DNA of 64,000 nucleotides from Neoconidiobolus thromboides FSU 785 (Eukaryota > Entomophthoromycota > Entomophthoromycetes > Entomophthorales > Neoconidiobolaceae), in assembly GCA_025603075.1 (NCBI GenBank), contig MU626313.1, positions 1 through 64,000 of the forward strand, read 5' to 3'. Under the pieces are notes generated by a model. That model was given only the letters and a program-made list of their open reading frames with translations. It had not been told where the DNA came from and did not search any database. Position numbers and translations under genes: made by a program. Shown here one piece after another: positions 22,907-33,750 of the stretch. Numbering within the stretch: position 1 is the first letter of the stretch; every line of letters starts with the position of its first letter.

Positions 22907-22994
22907 AGGGTGTTTTTTTTGACTTCACTTTTTCCATTTTTTAAGTGCTATTAAGTGAAAAAATTGTAAATTTTTGAATAAAAAAAATATTACT
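22907..22994 (-). mobile_element. MITE copy, left partner of an inverted pair
   Basis: GGGTG start, reverse orientation, core TTTTTAAGTGCTATTAAGTG, short internal deletion and a decayed right end next to the partner at 22999. Confidence 0.8.
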
Positions 22995-22998
22995 ATAT

Positions 22999-23088
22999 GG
23001 GGATGTATTTTTTTGTTTAAGAAATTTACAATCTTTTCACTCAAATAGCGCTTGAAAAATGGAAAAAGTGAAGTCAAAAAAAACAGCC
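22999..23088 (+). mobile_element. MITE copy, right partner of an inverted pair
   Basis: GGGGATG start preceded by ATAT, end CAGCC. It pairs with the preceding reverse copy to give an about 180-bp palindrome. Both partners share the same internal deletion (AAATTTACAATC), so they derive from one sub-lineage. Confidence 0.85.
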
Positions 23089-23480
23089 TTGTGTTTTGTA
23101 ATTTCTATAAATATTTCCTTGATCTAATTTGGTTCTATTTCTAATCACCTTTCTTACCACTTCCGATTGATTTACTTCCAGTTGGGATGTTATTGTAATC
23201 TCATTAATTTGAGATAAAGATCGAGTAATATAGTAATTTTTATTTGTCATATTGTTATGTTAATTTACATTTCCATTCAATAACATATTTTGTACATGAT
23301 GTCATATTTACATATATACTATCAATCACTTGTATAGTTACTTCATATCTATAATATTTTTCAATAACATTGATTGTCTCTTATAATATTCCCTTTAGGA
23401 TGTTGTATAGTTTTATTAAAAATCTTAAATTTAGTCTCTTCTATATCATTTAAATTACCAATTCTGCCTATTTTCAATAT

Positions 23481-23578
23481 GGGAATGTATTTTTTTGTTT
23501 AAGAATTTTACTAACAAACTTTCCACTCAAATAATGCCTAAAAATGGAAAAAGTAGTGGAGTCAAAAAAAACATCCTC
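23481..23578 (+). mobile_element. MITE copy
   Basis: GGGAATG...CATCCTC, 98 bp, flanks ATAT and ATCT. Confidence 0.9.
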
Positions 23579-23851
23579 ATCTCGTAATTTTTTCCACTTC
23601 CCTGTCGATTGAACAATAAGAGGTGAACAATAATTAGTATTATATGCTGCTACCTACAAAGATTCGATCGGGTTTACTTTGAGATATATTTAGAAACTTT
23701 TACTTGCTTTCTCATTCTTTTCTATTAGCAATATTAATCTTTCCAGACTATTATACCCATGGATAATCTATAATTTCATAAATGTCAGTTTTGGGTTGCT
23801 AAACCAAAACTTAAGAATAATATTTCTATATAAGGAAATTTTCAAGAATAG

Positions 23852-23859
23852 TATAAAAA
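23852..23859 (+). promoter_or_regulatory. Putative TATA box of the NmrA-like gene
   Basis: TATAAAAA about 50-56 bp upstream of the ATG at 23908. Confidence 0.45.
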
Positions 23860-23907
23860 TAAATTCGAAATCACAAAAATAATATTAAATTCAATTCATT
23901 TTAAACA

Positions 23908-24862
23908 ATGTCAACTTCAACAATTCCAAAAGAATACCAAAGGGTCGTAATTGCTGGAGGAACTGGTGCAATAGGTCGTAGCATCACCGAGGAGCTTTTA
24001 AAAAATAAAGACATTAGAGTAAAAATCTTAACTCGAGCCTCAAGCGGAGAAGATACCAAGAAAGAGCTAAAAGAAAAATATGTCCAAGCTGGTGGAGAGC
24101 TCGTAGAGATCGATTATAACTCTCAAAAAAGCCTCATGAAGGCGTTAGAGGGGACTGACGTAGTAATATCAGCATTAAATACTCCAGATTTTGCAGTGGT
24201 AAATAACAATTTGATTGATGCTTCTGTCAAATCAAAGGTAAAGCTCTTTATCCCATCCGAATTTGGGGGCGATATAGAAGGGTAAATTTAAATTAATACA
24301 CATAACGCAAATGATTAATTTAAATTATTTTAGAGTTGAAAACCCATTCATCTTCCCAAAACAGGCCGTTAGAAAGCACCTTGAAAGCTCTGGGCTTGAC
24401 TATATCTATTACAATAATGGATTTTTTATTGAGCATTTGTTAGTAGATTTGTTTGGTATAGATATACGCAGCCATGAAGCTAGAATTATTGGCACTGGGG
24501 ACACGAAGCTTACTGTTACTAGTATAAATGACGTTGGTAGGTTTGTTGCCCAAACATATTTCTTGCCTGAAACTAGAAATCAGTTTGTTGATATTATTGG
24601 GGAGAATACTACCATAAATAAGATACTTAAAAATATTTCTGAGATTAGTGGTAAACCATTTAAGGTTGAAAAAATCCCAATTGAAGAAGCCAATAAAGTG
24701 ATCAATGATAAAAATACTGATTCCTTTGCAGTAATTTCTTATTTGTTTGGAAGAGATATTGAGAACGGTGGTGAGTACCTCAAAGGGAATTCAAATCATA
24801 TTTTACCAAATTTTAAGTTTTTGTCAGTCAAGGAGTACGTTAAACAAGCCTTTTTTAGTTAA
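23908..24862 (+). CDS. NmrA-like / isoflavone-reductase-like NAD(P)-binding protein
   Basis: Two exons, 23908-24281 and 24334-24862, with a 52-bp intron; 300 aa. The N-terminus has the dinucleotide-binding motif VVIAGGTGAIGRS (GGxGxxG at residues 17-23), then LTRAS, where the arginine suggests NADPH preference. LFIPSEFGGD and DYIYYNNGFFIEH follow, typical of the NmrA/PCBER branch of atypical short-chain dehydrogenases. Later blocks are GTGDTKLTVTSINDVGRFVA and the C-terminal FKFLSVKEYVKQAF. Members act as redox sensors or as small-molecule reductases; substrate is unknown. The predicted fold and length are complete. Confidence 0.8.
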
Positions 24863-25026
24863 ACGATGGCTAACTGCAAATAAAACTTCAAGGTTTAATG
24901 ATATTTTTGTCTTTTGCTATCATAAAAAATAATATAACTTTTTAATCACAAATTTTAACATGGGAACGCTTATTTTGTTTTGCTATTCTTACCATTTTTT
25001 ATTCAGTGCAAAATTAAGAAGTATTA

Positions 25027-25110
25027 GATATGTCTTTTTGGCTTCATTGTTTTATCTACTTTTTTAAGTGTCATTGAGTGGAAAATACAGTAAAATTCAT
25101 ATAAATATGT
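25027..25110 (-). mobile_element. Degraded MITE
   Basis: Recognisable GGCTTCATTGTTTTATCTAC and GAGTGGAAAA blocks without clear termini. Confidence 0.6.
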
Positions 25111-25165
25111 CTGTTAACAAAAACACTGAATCAAAAAATATACGACCATATGGGATTGTCCAAAT

Positions 25166-25264
25166 GGGGGCGTTTTTTTTGACTTCATTATTTTTTCCAT
25201 TTTTTAAGCGATATTTAAGTGGAAAATTTGTTAGTAAAATTCTTAAACATAAAAATACATCCCC
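25166..25264 (-). mobile_element. MITE copy with perfect AAAT target duplication
   Basis: GGGGGCG...CATCCCC, 99 bp, AAAT at 25162-25165 and 25265-25268. Confidence 0.93.
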
Positions 25265-25475
25265 AAATTGCTTTTAGAATTTAGAAATTAATCCAAATTT
25301 TAAATTTTTAAATTTTTAAATTTGTGTCTTCAATGTAATGGTTAAATCTAAAAAGTCCAAAATTAAATATCTTTATTTAACTTATTTTAACTGTTTCCTT
25401 TTCTTAAATACTTAATTTTTCTAACTATATGCTTTATTTTATTTCTGTTAGATATATAATAAATATATAATATAT

Positions 25476-25573
25476 GGGGATGTATTTTTGTGTTTAAGAA
25501 TTTGACTAACAAATTTTCCGCTTAAATAGCGCTTAAAAAATGGAAAAAATAATGAAGTCAAAAAAAACACTCT
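25476..25573 (+). mobile_element. MITE copy with perfect ATAT target duplication
   Basis: GGGGATG...CACTCTC, 98 bp, ATAT on both sides. Confidence 0.93.
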
Positions 25574-25645
25574 CATATAATTATATAATTATATAATTAT
25601 ATAAATAGAGTTATTAACTTTATTTTTTGTTGAAATAAAAATAAA

Positions 25646-27808
25646 ATGCAAACCTTCATAACTAAACTTCGAAATGGGATTTTTGAAAATTTTAATATAA
25701 TAGGGAGGAGTACACAATACAAACATTGTAATTCATTTACATCAATTTTAGGAGCTACTTATAATAACCCAGGGTTTATGGAATTTTATAATAAAACAGA
25801 ACAAAGAAAAGATATATCATCAAAGTTTACTATCGATAATAATAAACTTAATCAAGCAATGTATAAAATTAGCGTTTTAAGGGAAACAGGAAATAAAAAT
25901 TAACAAGCAGTGTTATTATCAGCTATAGCTTCAGTATATTCTTTTGATGAATGTAAAACTTTTGGGTTCAATATAAGTAGAAATTAATATGATTATTCAA
26001 AGATAAGTAATAATAAAACCTCAACATTACAACCCATTATTAAAAATACAAAAAAATTAGAGATGACTGAATTGAAACTATTACACAATATTTACTAAAT
26101 AATTCAAATATTTCATCAAGATCTAATAAAAAAAATAACGATAGTAAATATTCATCAGATAGTGTATAAATAAAAATAGAAGAATGATATGCAGTAAATA
26201 TTTTAATAATTTAAAAGATAAAGCAGTAACTAGGCCAACATTTTTTAAATATGTACCAAATAATTTCAAAAATGCAGTAAGAAAAGCAGATTTATGTAAT
26301 ACGTGTGCTCAGTGTACAGTTCGGAAAAAGTTGTTTGAAAACAAAGTAAATACAGCAATAAAAAATAAAGCAGAGATAGAAGAAATTTCCAATAAAGAGG
26401 GAAAATTATACAAACTACATAAGTTCTGTGTTGATACTCAAAAAAACACATTTAATGAAACTATTAAAAAATCGAACAATAAAAGTTGTATAATAATTTT
26501 AGATTTTAAACAAAATATGGAAATAGGAACAAGACCAGATTCAATAAATTTAGATCATTATAATAAACAAGCTATATCAGTATTAGTTTTTGGTGTATTA
26601 TATTTAAAAGATGATAAAACAATAGGCAAAGTTTACTTTGATTATTTATCTAAAATATTGAATCATGATTCAGCATATGTAGGAGATTGTTTAATCGATT
26701 TGTTCTCCACAGAGCTTTTATTTAAAAGGTTTGCAAAAATTAATATATGGGCAGATAAACGAAATCATTTTAGATCCCAAGAGTTTTTACACTATATGTT
26801 TAAAGAAATTCATAAAATAAATAGTAGTTTAAATATCGATCTTGATTTTTTGCTGAGCATTACGGAAAAAGTATAGTTGATGGACATTTTTGAAATCTTT
26901 CAAAATGGAAAAGTAGTTTTGAAGTATTAGGTAAAATAGAAGATATTAGTCAATTAATTTTGAGATTTGAGACTTTCATTTGCGAACATAATAAAATTAA
27001 TAACTCGACTGTTAGTAATGGAAAAATAGATATAATTTTTAAAAAGTATTAAAGAAACAAAAATACAAAAAAGATAGTAGAGATGCAAGGTATTAAGAAG
27101 TATTTATGCTTTATTAGATACAACAATAAACTACATTGTGTGAAATATCGCTTTGTCAGTCCCATGGTTAATTATAGCATAATAATCGCCTAAGCTGTTG
27201 TGTTCTCGAGTTTGGAGAAAATCAATCTCACGTTTTTAGTTCGATTTGCTATGAGAATTTCTATCTTCCTCTCAAAGAATATTATCTTCTGGTTTTGATA
27301 TTTGTACTTGTCAAAGTATAAAAGAGATTCTAAAATATGGTAGCTCGAGACTTTTTAACTGAACTATTCCCTGATATCTCCTACATTTAACAAAGCCACT
27401 AAGTTTTCTTAATAGTATTTTATGTAGATTTTACATTAGTGTTGTCTATTCTATTTGTTTCACATAGTATGTAGCCTATTACGTGCTATTCTTTATAACC
27501 TAAGTCTATCTTAGTCACATAAACTAAGACCTTTCGACTTATAGTGTAGTCAAACAAGCAATAGTTGTTTTTAACTCCAAACACTGAGTACCAGATTTCA
27601 CAATTATTATCCAGTATCTGATACATCAAAAAAGAGTGATATAGTTCCAATTAAAGTTATAGAGTCTATAGAAAATATGAAAATTAAAAGATCAATCCCA
27701 GCTTACCTTACCAAAATAACAGATAATTTCAAAATTTCGATATTTACTAAGCAAGTAAGTAGTTTGTTAATTGATAGAAATAGACTATTAAATGTTAGGA
27801 TTACTTAA
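25646..27808 (+). pseudogene. Decayed transposase-like gene, split by an LTR
   Basis: The best copy of a dispersed element. Fragments in order: 25646-25903, then SAIASVYSFDECKTFGFNIS after a stop, then 26184-26876 (230 codons). The last has a cysteine cluster (CNTCAQC), IILDFKQNMEIGTRPDS and NIWADKRNHFRSQEF. After a frameshift at about 26850 the motif HYGKSIVDGHF follows at 26857-26890, then a TGA where glycine is expected, and more frame to about 27050. The C-terminal part resumes as NNKLHCYPVSD, cut by the LTR at 27139, and ends at TAA 27806-27808. Acidic residues in LDF, WAD and VDG suggest a DDE-type transposase, but I cannot place it in a named superfamily. Related remnants lie at 37840 and 5425. 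Confidence 0.65.
27139..27602 (+). mobile_element. Solo LTR (464 bp), copy 2, inserted in the transposase
   Basis: TGTGAAATATCG...AGATTTCACA with 8-bp terminal inverted repeats. TATAAAAG at 27317-27324 gives plus-strand polarity. Flanks ATTG and ATTA match a 4-bp duplication of the target seen uninterrupted at 5425-5705 (CTATATTGTTATCCAG there). Confidence 0.85.
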
Positions 27809-27869
27809 GTTATTAATAGCTAAGTTAATAGATAGCCAAAGAACAAGTAATTGTAATAATATGTAAAAT

Positions 27870-28175
27870 CTATTATTATATTACTTGTACTATGTAGGGA
27901 TGGTTAATTATAGATTTGGGGCTAACCACTCCCTCCCATGCAGCTATTTATTAACTTAGCAATATATTAATAATGTAATTATAACATTAAAATAGTTTAT
28001 TTATTTGATAGCAAATCTGTAGTGTTGGTTATAAAGCAGTCAATAATAAATATTTCTCAATAAAGTTTTATAAAAATACGTATTTAAGATCTAGTAGAAA
28101 TCCAGCTAACTTACAGTATAAACTATAATAGAATCATTTAGAACTGTGTTCGGATACTTTTGTTTTAATAAAAAA
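27870..28175 (+). repeat. Dispersed repeat, 3' non-coding part of the decayed transposon (copy 2)
   Basis: Matches the reverse complement of 4790-5167 and, from CCTCCCATGCAGC onward, 38874-39200. It lies about 60 bp after the transposase stop, so it is probably the element's 3' region. Confidence 0.78.
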
Positions 28176-29042
28176 TTTGATTTTATAGAATTTTAAGCGA
28201 AGTTTTTGAATACAAAATATTTAAAAATTGGATAAATAATGAAACAATTCAGACAACCCCGTACGTTGTTTCAATTTTATTAAGTTTTAGTATATACTTT
28301 TTATAATTCTATTTCATTCATATTACTTGGCGCTTAATTTTATTGTTTTATTGAATCAATCTTGTGTTTTAATGATAAGCTAAATTTAGATGCTTCTATT
28401 ATTTCTTTAAAATTTGCTAATGACTTTGTAACTAAATTTAAATACTTTGATATATTTTTTATAAAGTTATTGGATAGGCTTTTGAGATTCTTTGTTTATT
28501 CTTTATGGTTTTATTTTGTATTTCCAGTTTAGAAGATGGAGTTTACGTTAAATCTCACTTTACATTATTACCTTCAATTTATTATTTTTACCTGGCTTAT
28601 TTTTATTTTATTTTATTTATTTCTATAAACTACTCGAGAGCTTTGAAGTGTTCTGAAGGTCAATAAAATTAACTATTTTGGTTTTCATGAAGACAAAAAA
28701 ACAACCCCCCATGTATTTAAAATATTTCGATTTTAATTCAAAGCAAAATTATTAAACACAAAAATACATCCCCATATTCTTATACTCATTTAATTAATAT
28801 ATAATTTTGAAAATATAATGTTCTTTTAAAGTACTCGTTTGGCATAACTACTTCTATTAATATTATCGAGTTATACTTTTTATCTGTATCTACATGATAT
28901 TGGTTTTAATGGGGTTGCTTTTGGTCTGTATTTTTTAAAGCAAAAAATAAAATAAAATAAAAAAGACTTTAAAAACAATATTTTTTATTATGATTTACAA
29001 CTATTTAGTGAGAAGCCATGAAAAGCTTATAAATTCTCAATT
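28176..29042. other. Gene-free region with a MITE remnant
   Basis: Only the right terminus of a MITE (28743-28773) is recognised. The rest is AT-rich and without motif. Confidence 0.5.
28743..28773 (-). mobile_element. MITE right-end remnant
   Basis: CACAAAAATACATCCCC followed by ATAT; the remainder of the element is lost or scrambled (ACAACCCCCC near 28702 may be the other end). Confidence 0.6.
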
Positions 29043-31200
29043 ATTTTAGTCTTTAAGTTTTTTATTAATATGCTCCTTATTATTAGATGGGTTGTCACTC
29101 TCGTTAATTACTTCAGAATTCAAAGGCCTTTTTATGACCTTATTTTTAATACTATCAACCTTTAACACTGGAAGAAATATATTTATACCCCTTGAATTCG
29201 AAAACAATTGTGCGCCTCTTTAGCTGTTTTCTAGCATACAATAATAGTTCATTAAAGGTTTCTTCACTTAATTTATTTAATCTTGCCATACTGAGAATTA
29301 CTGGTTCAAAATAAACTAATTCTCTGCTAGTTCTATGTAATCTATAAAGGTGGTAAGAAGTTCTGGTATATTTTACTTGTGTACTCGCATCTACGATGGA
29401 AGAAAATTTATAATACATTTTTTTATGTATTACATAATGAGAAGACCTCGGGTTAGAAGCTGCTTGTTCATTATATATTTTAGCAGTAATTTGTCTCAAT
29501 TCAATCATTTCAACTCTCAATTTGAGGCTCGTAGCTAAGTCAAAAGGATTCAAACCTTGAATGAAGTTTAACAACTCTTCACTAATAACTTTTTGATAAC
29601 ATTCATTATCATATTTTGAGTACACTTTGGCAGTTTCTTTAACTCTTACTTTCCTTTTATCGTTACTAATTTTGAAAATTCCTTTGGACCAGATAAAAGT
29701 TTAACAGCTCTAGATATAGAGCTTGAAGCTTTTCTTACAAATATAATGTACGATTATTTGAATTTATATTCACTTTTATTAAAGTTAATTAGTTTAACAG
29801 TATTTGAGGATGTATTTTTGTGTTTAAGAATTTTACTAACAACTTTTCCACTCAAATAGTGCTTAAAAAACGGAAAAATAATGAAATCAAAAAAACAGCC
29901 CCATTTGTTGTCCTTCCTCGATTTTTAGCCTTACTTTCATTTGGATTAATAGTTAATTTATTGACATTTGAAGTGCCATTTACAATTCATTTCACTTTAC
30001 TATTTGTGTAAACATTCAATTTGTTGGCATCAACAGCACTATCTTCAATTTTAGTTTTCTTACAATCAGTTCTAATATCTAGCTTAATGGCACCATGAAT
30101 ATTGTTTTTATTTATTTTTGTCATTATATGTTGAAGCGTTTAGTTTATCAATATGATTAGGAATACCTTCATTTTTAATTTTTTCACCACTTGTATTAAC
30201 ATTTGGTTTATTCATATTATCAGTTTAAATTACATTTGTATTTGTATTTTTGATATAAACCACTCTATCAACTGATTCACTAACATTGATAATATTATTC
30301 ATAGCTTCGTTCTCTTTCATAGTCGTATTAACTATGATTTTATCAATATTGACAGTACTATTTATACTTTTATTTCCTTTTTTATTTTCGTTGTCATTGT
30401 CATTTGGTCTGTTAGTATTTAAATTGATATTGATAACCATCTATTTTCTTTACTTATCTTGACAATTAGCTCCTTAATACTAATAGCGTTGATTATACTA
30501 CAGTTGCTATTTTTTTTACTTTGATTTGCCTTAAAATTAAATCCTTCACTTTCCTTGTTTTTGCGAACGCTTTCAGAATAGCCTTGATTGTTTTCTTGCT
30601 CCAATTCAATATTATTTTTAACAAATTTATTATCTTTTCAGTTTTATTTGCCTTCAATTGATATGAAAATTAGGTAAAGTTGTTGCTATTATTACCCCTG
30701 TCATATAGTTTGCCTATATTTTCATTTGAAAATGTACCATGTGTATTATTTACCATTTCATCATTTTATCATTTACAGATAGTTTATTTTTTATAGGTGT
30801 ATATTAGAAATGATACAACTACTAAGATTACTATTACTTTGTTCCTTACACATACTTAATAATATGCGTTGTATTTTATAATAAGTTCGCAAAGATTAAT
30901 GTGTGTTTTTAATACCTGAAATTTAGTAACGCCATCATTGTTTAAACTATTTACTTTAATATATAGTGATCCGCGGGATATCTCACAGTTTTTGTTTTTA
31001 TATGTATTATAAATCATTTTTGGAGTTTCCTCCTGCTCATAATATTCCTCAATAACAGTAATTGCTTCTTTTAATATTTCCTTTGGTGTTTCACATGGTT
31101 TTATTTTAGAAAGAATTCTTAATTTGATTCCCTTGGTGCCATTTGTATCTTTTACTAGATTGTTTGAATTGTTAATTTCTTCCATACTCGATATACTATT
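29043..31200 (-). pseudogene. Relict asparagine-rich coding element (copy 1)
   Basis: A chain of minus-strand frames separated by frameshifts and stops. The N-terminal piece 31185-30856 holds KLRILSKIKPCETPKEILKE. Asparagine-rich pieces follow (30604-30419, 30440-30225), then, beyond a MITE, SSISRAVKLLSGPKEFSKLV (about 29745). The longest piece is a 156-codon block at 29625-29155 whose track start is a GTG, and the frame continues upstream, so it is an internal fragment. A one-base shift at 29155 continues the frame to 29045. The PKEILKEA module recurs at about 33600-33480 and 39530-39400 (minus strand), so this is a dispersed family, probably a dead mobile element or multigene family. No function recognised. 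Confidence 0.5.
29806..29902 (+). mobile_element. MITE copy with perfect ATTT target duplication
   Basis: GAGGATG...CAGCCCC, 97 bp, ATTT at 29802-29805 and 29903-29906. It interrupts the relict coding element. Confidence 0.93.
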
Positions 31201-32473
31201 TCAGTGAGCTACTGAACTTCCAAATTATACTGATATTCTTTGTTATGACTATATCTTGTTTGGAAAAAATAACTGTTATTGTAGAGTTTGGTGGCTTACA
31301 AAGGAGGTTGATTCACAGGGTGAAATTAATCAATTGAATTTTAATTGTAAATTAGGAACTTGTTTATCTTCGGAATTATTAGCTTACTTCCAAAATTCAT
31401 GGCTCATTCTTTAGCTTAAAATTGGCATGACTTTTATTATTTTTAGCTTGAAAAGCTTTGGTCATTATTAAAAGCAAATTTAAAGAATAATTTGTATTGA
31501 CAAAGCACTTATTGAAACATTCTTAAACATTATGTGATTTTTTGTGTATTATATATGTCATTTACTGTTATTTTTCTCCAAAGCTTGTAGCTGCAGCTAT
31601 TTAAATAACTTTTATAGTCACCTACAAATTGTAGCATAAAAAACTGTTAGAAATAATGAATTAAATTAAATTGATAAATTGTTTCGAATAATTTTTTTGC
31701 TAAAAATTTTAATTGTTTAATAATACAGAATTTAAAAGCCTTTGTTTGGTTTAGTGTTTTGGCTTTTTACTAACAGAATCTTTATTAAGTGATGGATTTG
31801 TGTTACAGCTTCAACCAATTTGGCACTCATAGTTATATAAATTGTAATGTTGTTAGCGTTATTAGTCTTCACTAATAGAAATGAAAAAACTAATTCTTTT
31901 GCATCTGTAAAGAGTTTTAAACCTGGAAATCTATTTTGTTCTGCAATATTTGTTTTCAACATAAAGGGATGTATTTTTGTGTTTAAGGATTTTGCTAGTA
32001 ATTTTTCCTCTCAAACAATGTTTAAAAGATGGAAAAAGTAATGAAGCCAAAAAAACACCCTCATAAGTCAATCTCATTATATTGTAAGATTGTCTATTCC
32101 TCTCAATAAATACATTTGATTATATTGCTTCTAAAAAAGATTAATATCCATAATTTTATATAATCAGTAAACAAAGCGAATATCAAAAATAGTCTGATTC
32201 TTCATTTACTTTTATATTACAATAAATATAATCGAAAATTTTCAGACGTTGAGTGGGAACTAAGTAAAGGACTTAAAGTGATATGTTTAAGTAAATATTT
32301 TCTAGAAGTGGTTGTTGAATAATTATAGATTTTGTAAAAATTCAGGTTCTTTAAATTGGGTGATTGGCTTTGAGTTAAAATCTAAAATGATAAAATTGTG
32401 GCAAATTTCACATAGTAATTTTCGTCATTCACAAATTATTTATATCCATGGCTGACCATTTTTTATTTTTCGG
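31201..32473. other. Gene-free region with one MITE
   Basis: MITE at 31965-32062; short frames at 31732-32041 overlap it or look random. Confidence 0.5.
31965..32062 (+). mobile_element. MITE copy with perfect ATAA target duplication
   Basis: AGGGATG...CACCCTC, 98 bp, ATAA at 31961-31964 and 32063-32066. Confidence 0.92.
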
Positions 32474-33750
32474 TCAGAATAAATTTCTTCTCATGGTATA
32501 TAAGAGCATTTGGATTTTTAATACTATTGTATCTAAAGCTGAGAAATTAATATCATCCTTTTCAAACTCATTCTGTATCTCACTTTTATTAATAATTGAT
32601 TTATTAACATTAAGAGTACTATTTTCACTGGAAATTGATTTTTTAGTATTATCTGATTTATTTATGCTTTCATTTTGTCTTTTATTTACATATCTAACTG
32701 GTTTCCAAAGACCTGTAACTTTAGGATTATTCTCTCTCTTTTGATCATTGACATTAATAGTTAGTTTACCAAGATTAAATAGATTGTTTATATTCATATT
32801 CAGATTATCATCTTCTATACTAATGGCCAGTTTATCGAAGTTGGTGACCTTAATTCTATTTTCATTTTTGTTCATATTGCTCTCAATAATTGATTTACTA
32901 TTATTGACAATACTATTCGTATTTTCAATCTTTGCTTTATTGATATAAGTGATTAGACTATTAAGATTAATTTCAACATTGATATTATCACGTCCCTCTG
33001 TACCTACATACACAACAAACCTCTTAATGTTTATAGTAATACTATTTTGTAATTTTCAATTTTTTTCTTTTCGTATGCTGAGAAACATGAGCCATCTTTT
33101 TACTTTTATATACATCACAAGTAGTTACACAGTTTTTGCTACTTCGTTGATTTGATCTAATTTCACCTTTGTTATTTTTTGTTCTTCTGTTTCTTTTTGG
33201 TTTAAATTGAGATAGTACTGTAGCCTTAGTAAACGGAAGTGAAGATTTAGTGGCACAAAAATCAATATTAATTACATTATTGTTGTTCTAGTTTGTATTT
33301 CTACCCAATAGTATGGTTTATATATGTTTTGCCACTTTCCCATTTTCCAATTATTGATTTCTTATAGCTGGAGGATTAGGAGCATCGATACGATATAAGT
33401 TCATAGCATCATTATTCCTTACGACATGTGATGTTTTGGAAAGCGTCTCTTTGACATCATTTTCAAATATACTAAAAGTTCCTTCTATAGTCTATCCTTG
33501 CTTATAACACCCTTTCATAGCGCTAATTACTTCCTCTAGTATATCCTTTGGTGAGTTACATTCATGTATTTTCCTGATGATCTTATATTTTATCTCTTTT
33601 AAATCCTTTAGATTATTTCTCAAATCTGTTTTGGTATATAAGTTTTATTGTAGTATTTAAATTGTTTTAACTTGTATTTCTTTATATAGTTTCTTATAGT
33701 TACAACAAATCCTTTACATTTATTAACTGATCTTGTAATTTTAATCAATT
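32474..33750 (-). pseudogene. Relict asparagine-rich coding element (copy 2)
   Basis: Minus-strand remnants in the same order as copy 1: NKCKGFVVTIRNYIKK (about 33720), IIRKIHECNSPKDILEEVIS (about 33590-33520), KATVLSQFKPKRNRRTKNNK (about 33230-33170), then a 179-codon asparagine-rich frame at 33013-32474. Stops and frameshifts separate the parts. The 179-codon frame is extremely AT-biased and repetitive (SIINKS, NVNDQ), and I do not call it a gene. No match to copy 1's C-terminal block was found. Confidence 0.45.

Larger units (their letters stand above)
22218..23907. other. Intergenic region with an inverted MITE pair and a further MITE
   Basis: No coding frame recognised. MITEs at 22907, 22999 and 23481. 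A TATA-like element at 23852 belongs to the NmrA-like gene. Confidence 0.5.
24863..25645. other. Intergenic region filled with MITEs
   Basis: One degraded copy (25027-25110) and two good copies (25166, 25476). A 69-codon plus-strand frame at 25068 is made by the MITEs. An ATTATATA-type tract occupies 25577-25605. Confidence 0.55.

Noticed and set aside
25068-25277. 69-codon plus-strand frame ending KFVSKILKHKNTS
   Set aside because: The same peptide end arises from MITE sequence elsewhere in the window; not a gene.
32474-33013. 179-codon asparagine-rich minus-strand frame as a functional gene
   Set aside because: It is embedded in a chain of broken frames homologous in order to copy 1, so it is treated as part of a pseudogene.
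32448-33155. Plus-strand hydrophobic frames (98, 66 and 68 codons)
   Set aside because: Antisense of the asparagine-rich relict frame; asparagine codons read backwards give leucine/isoleucine.
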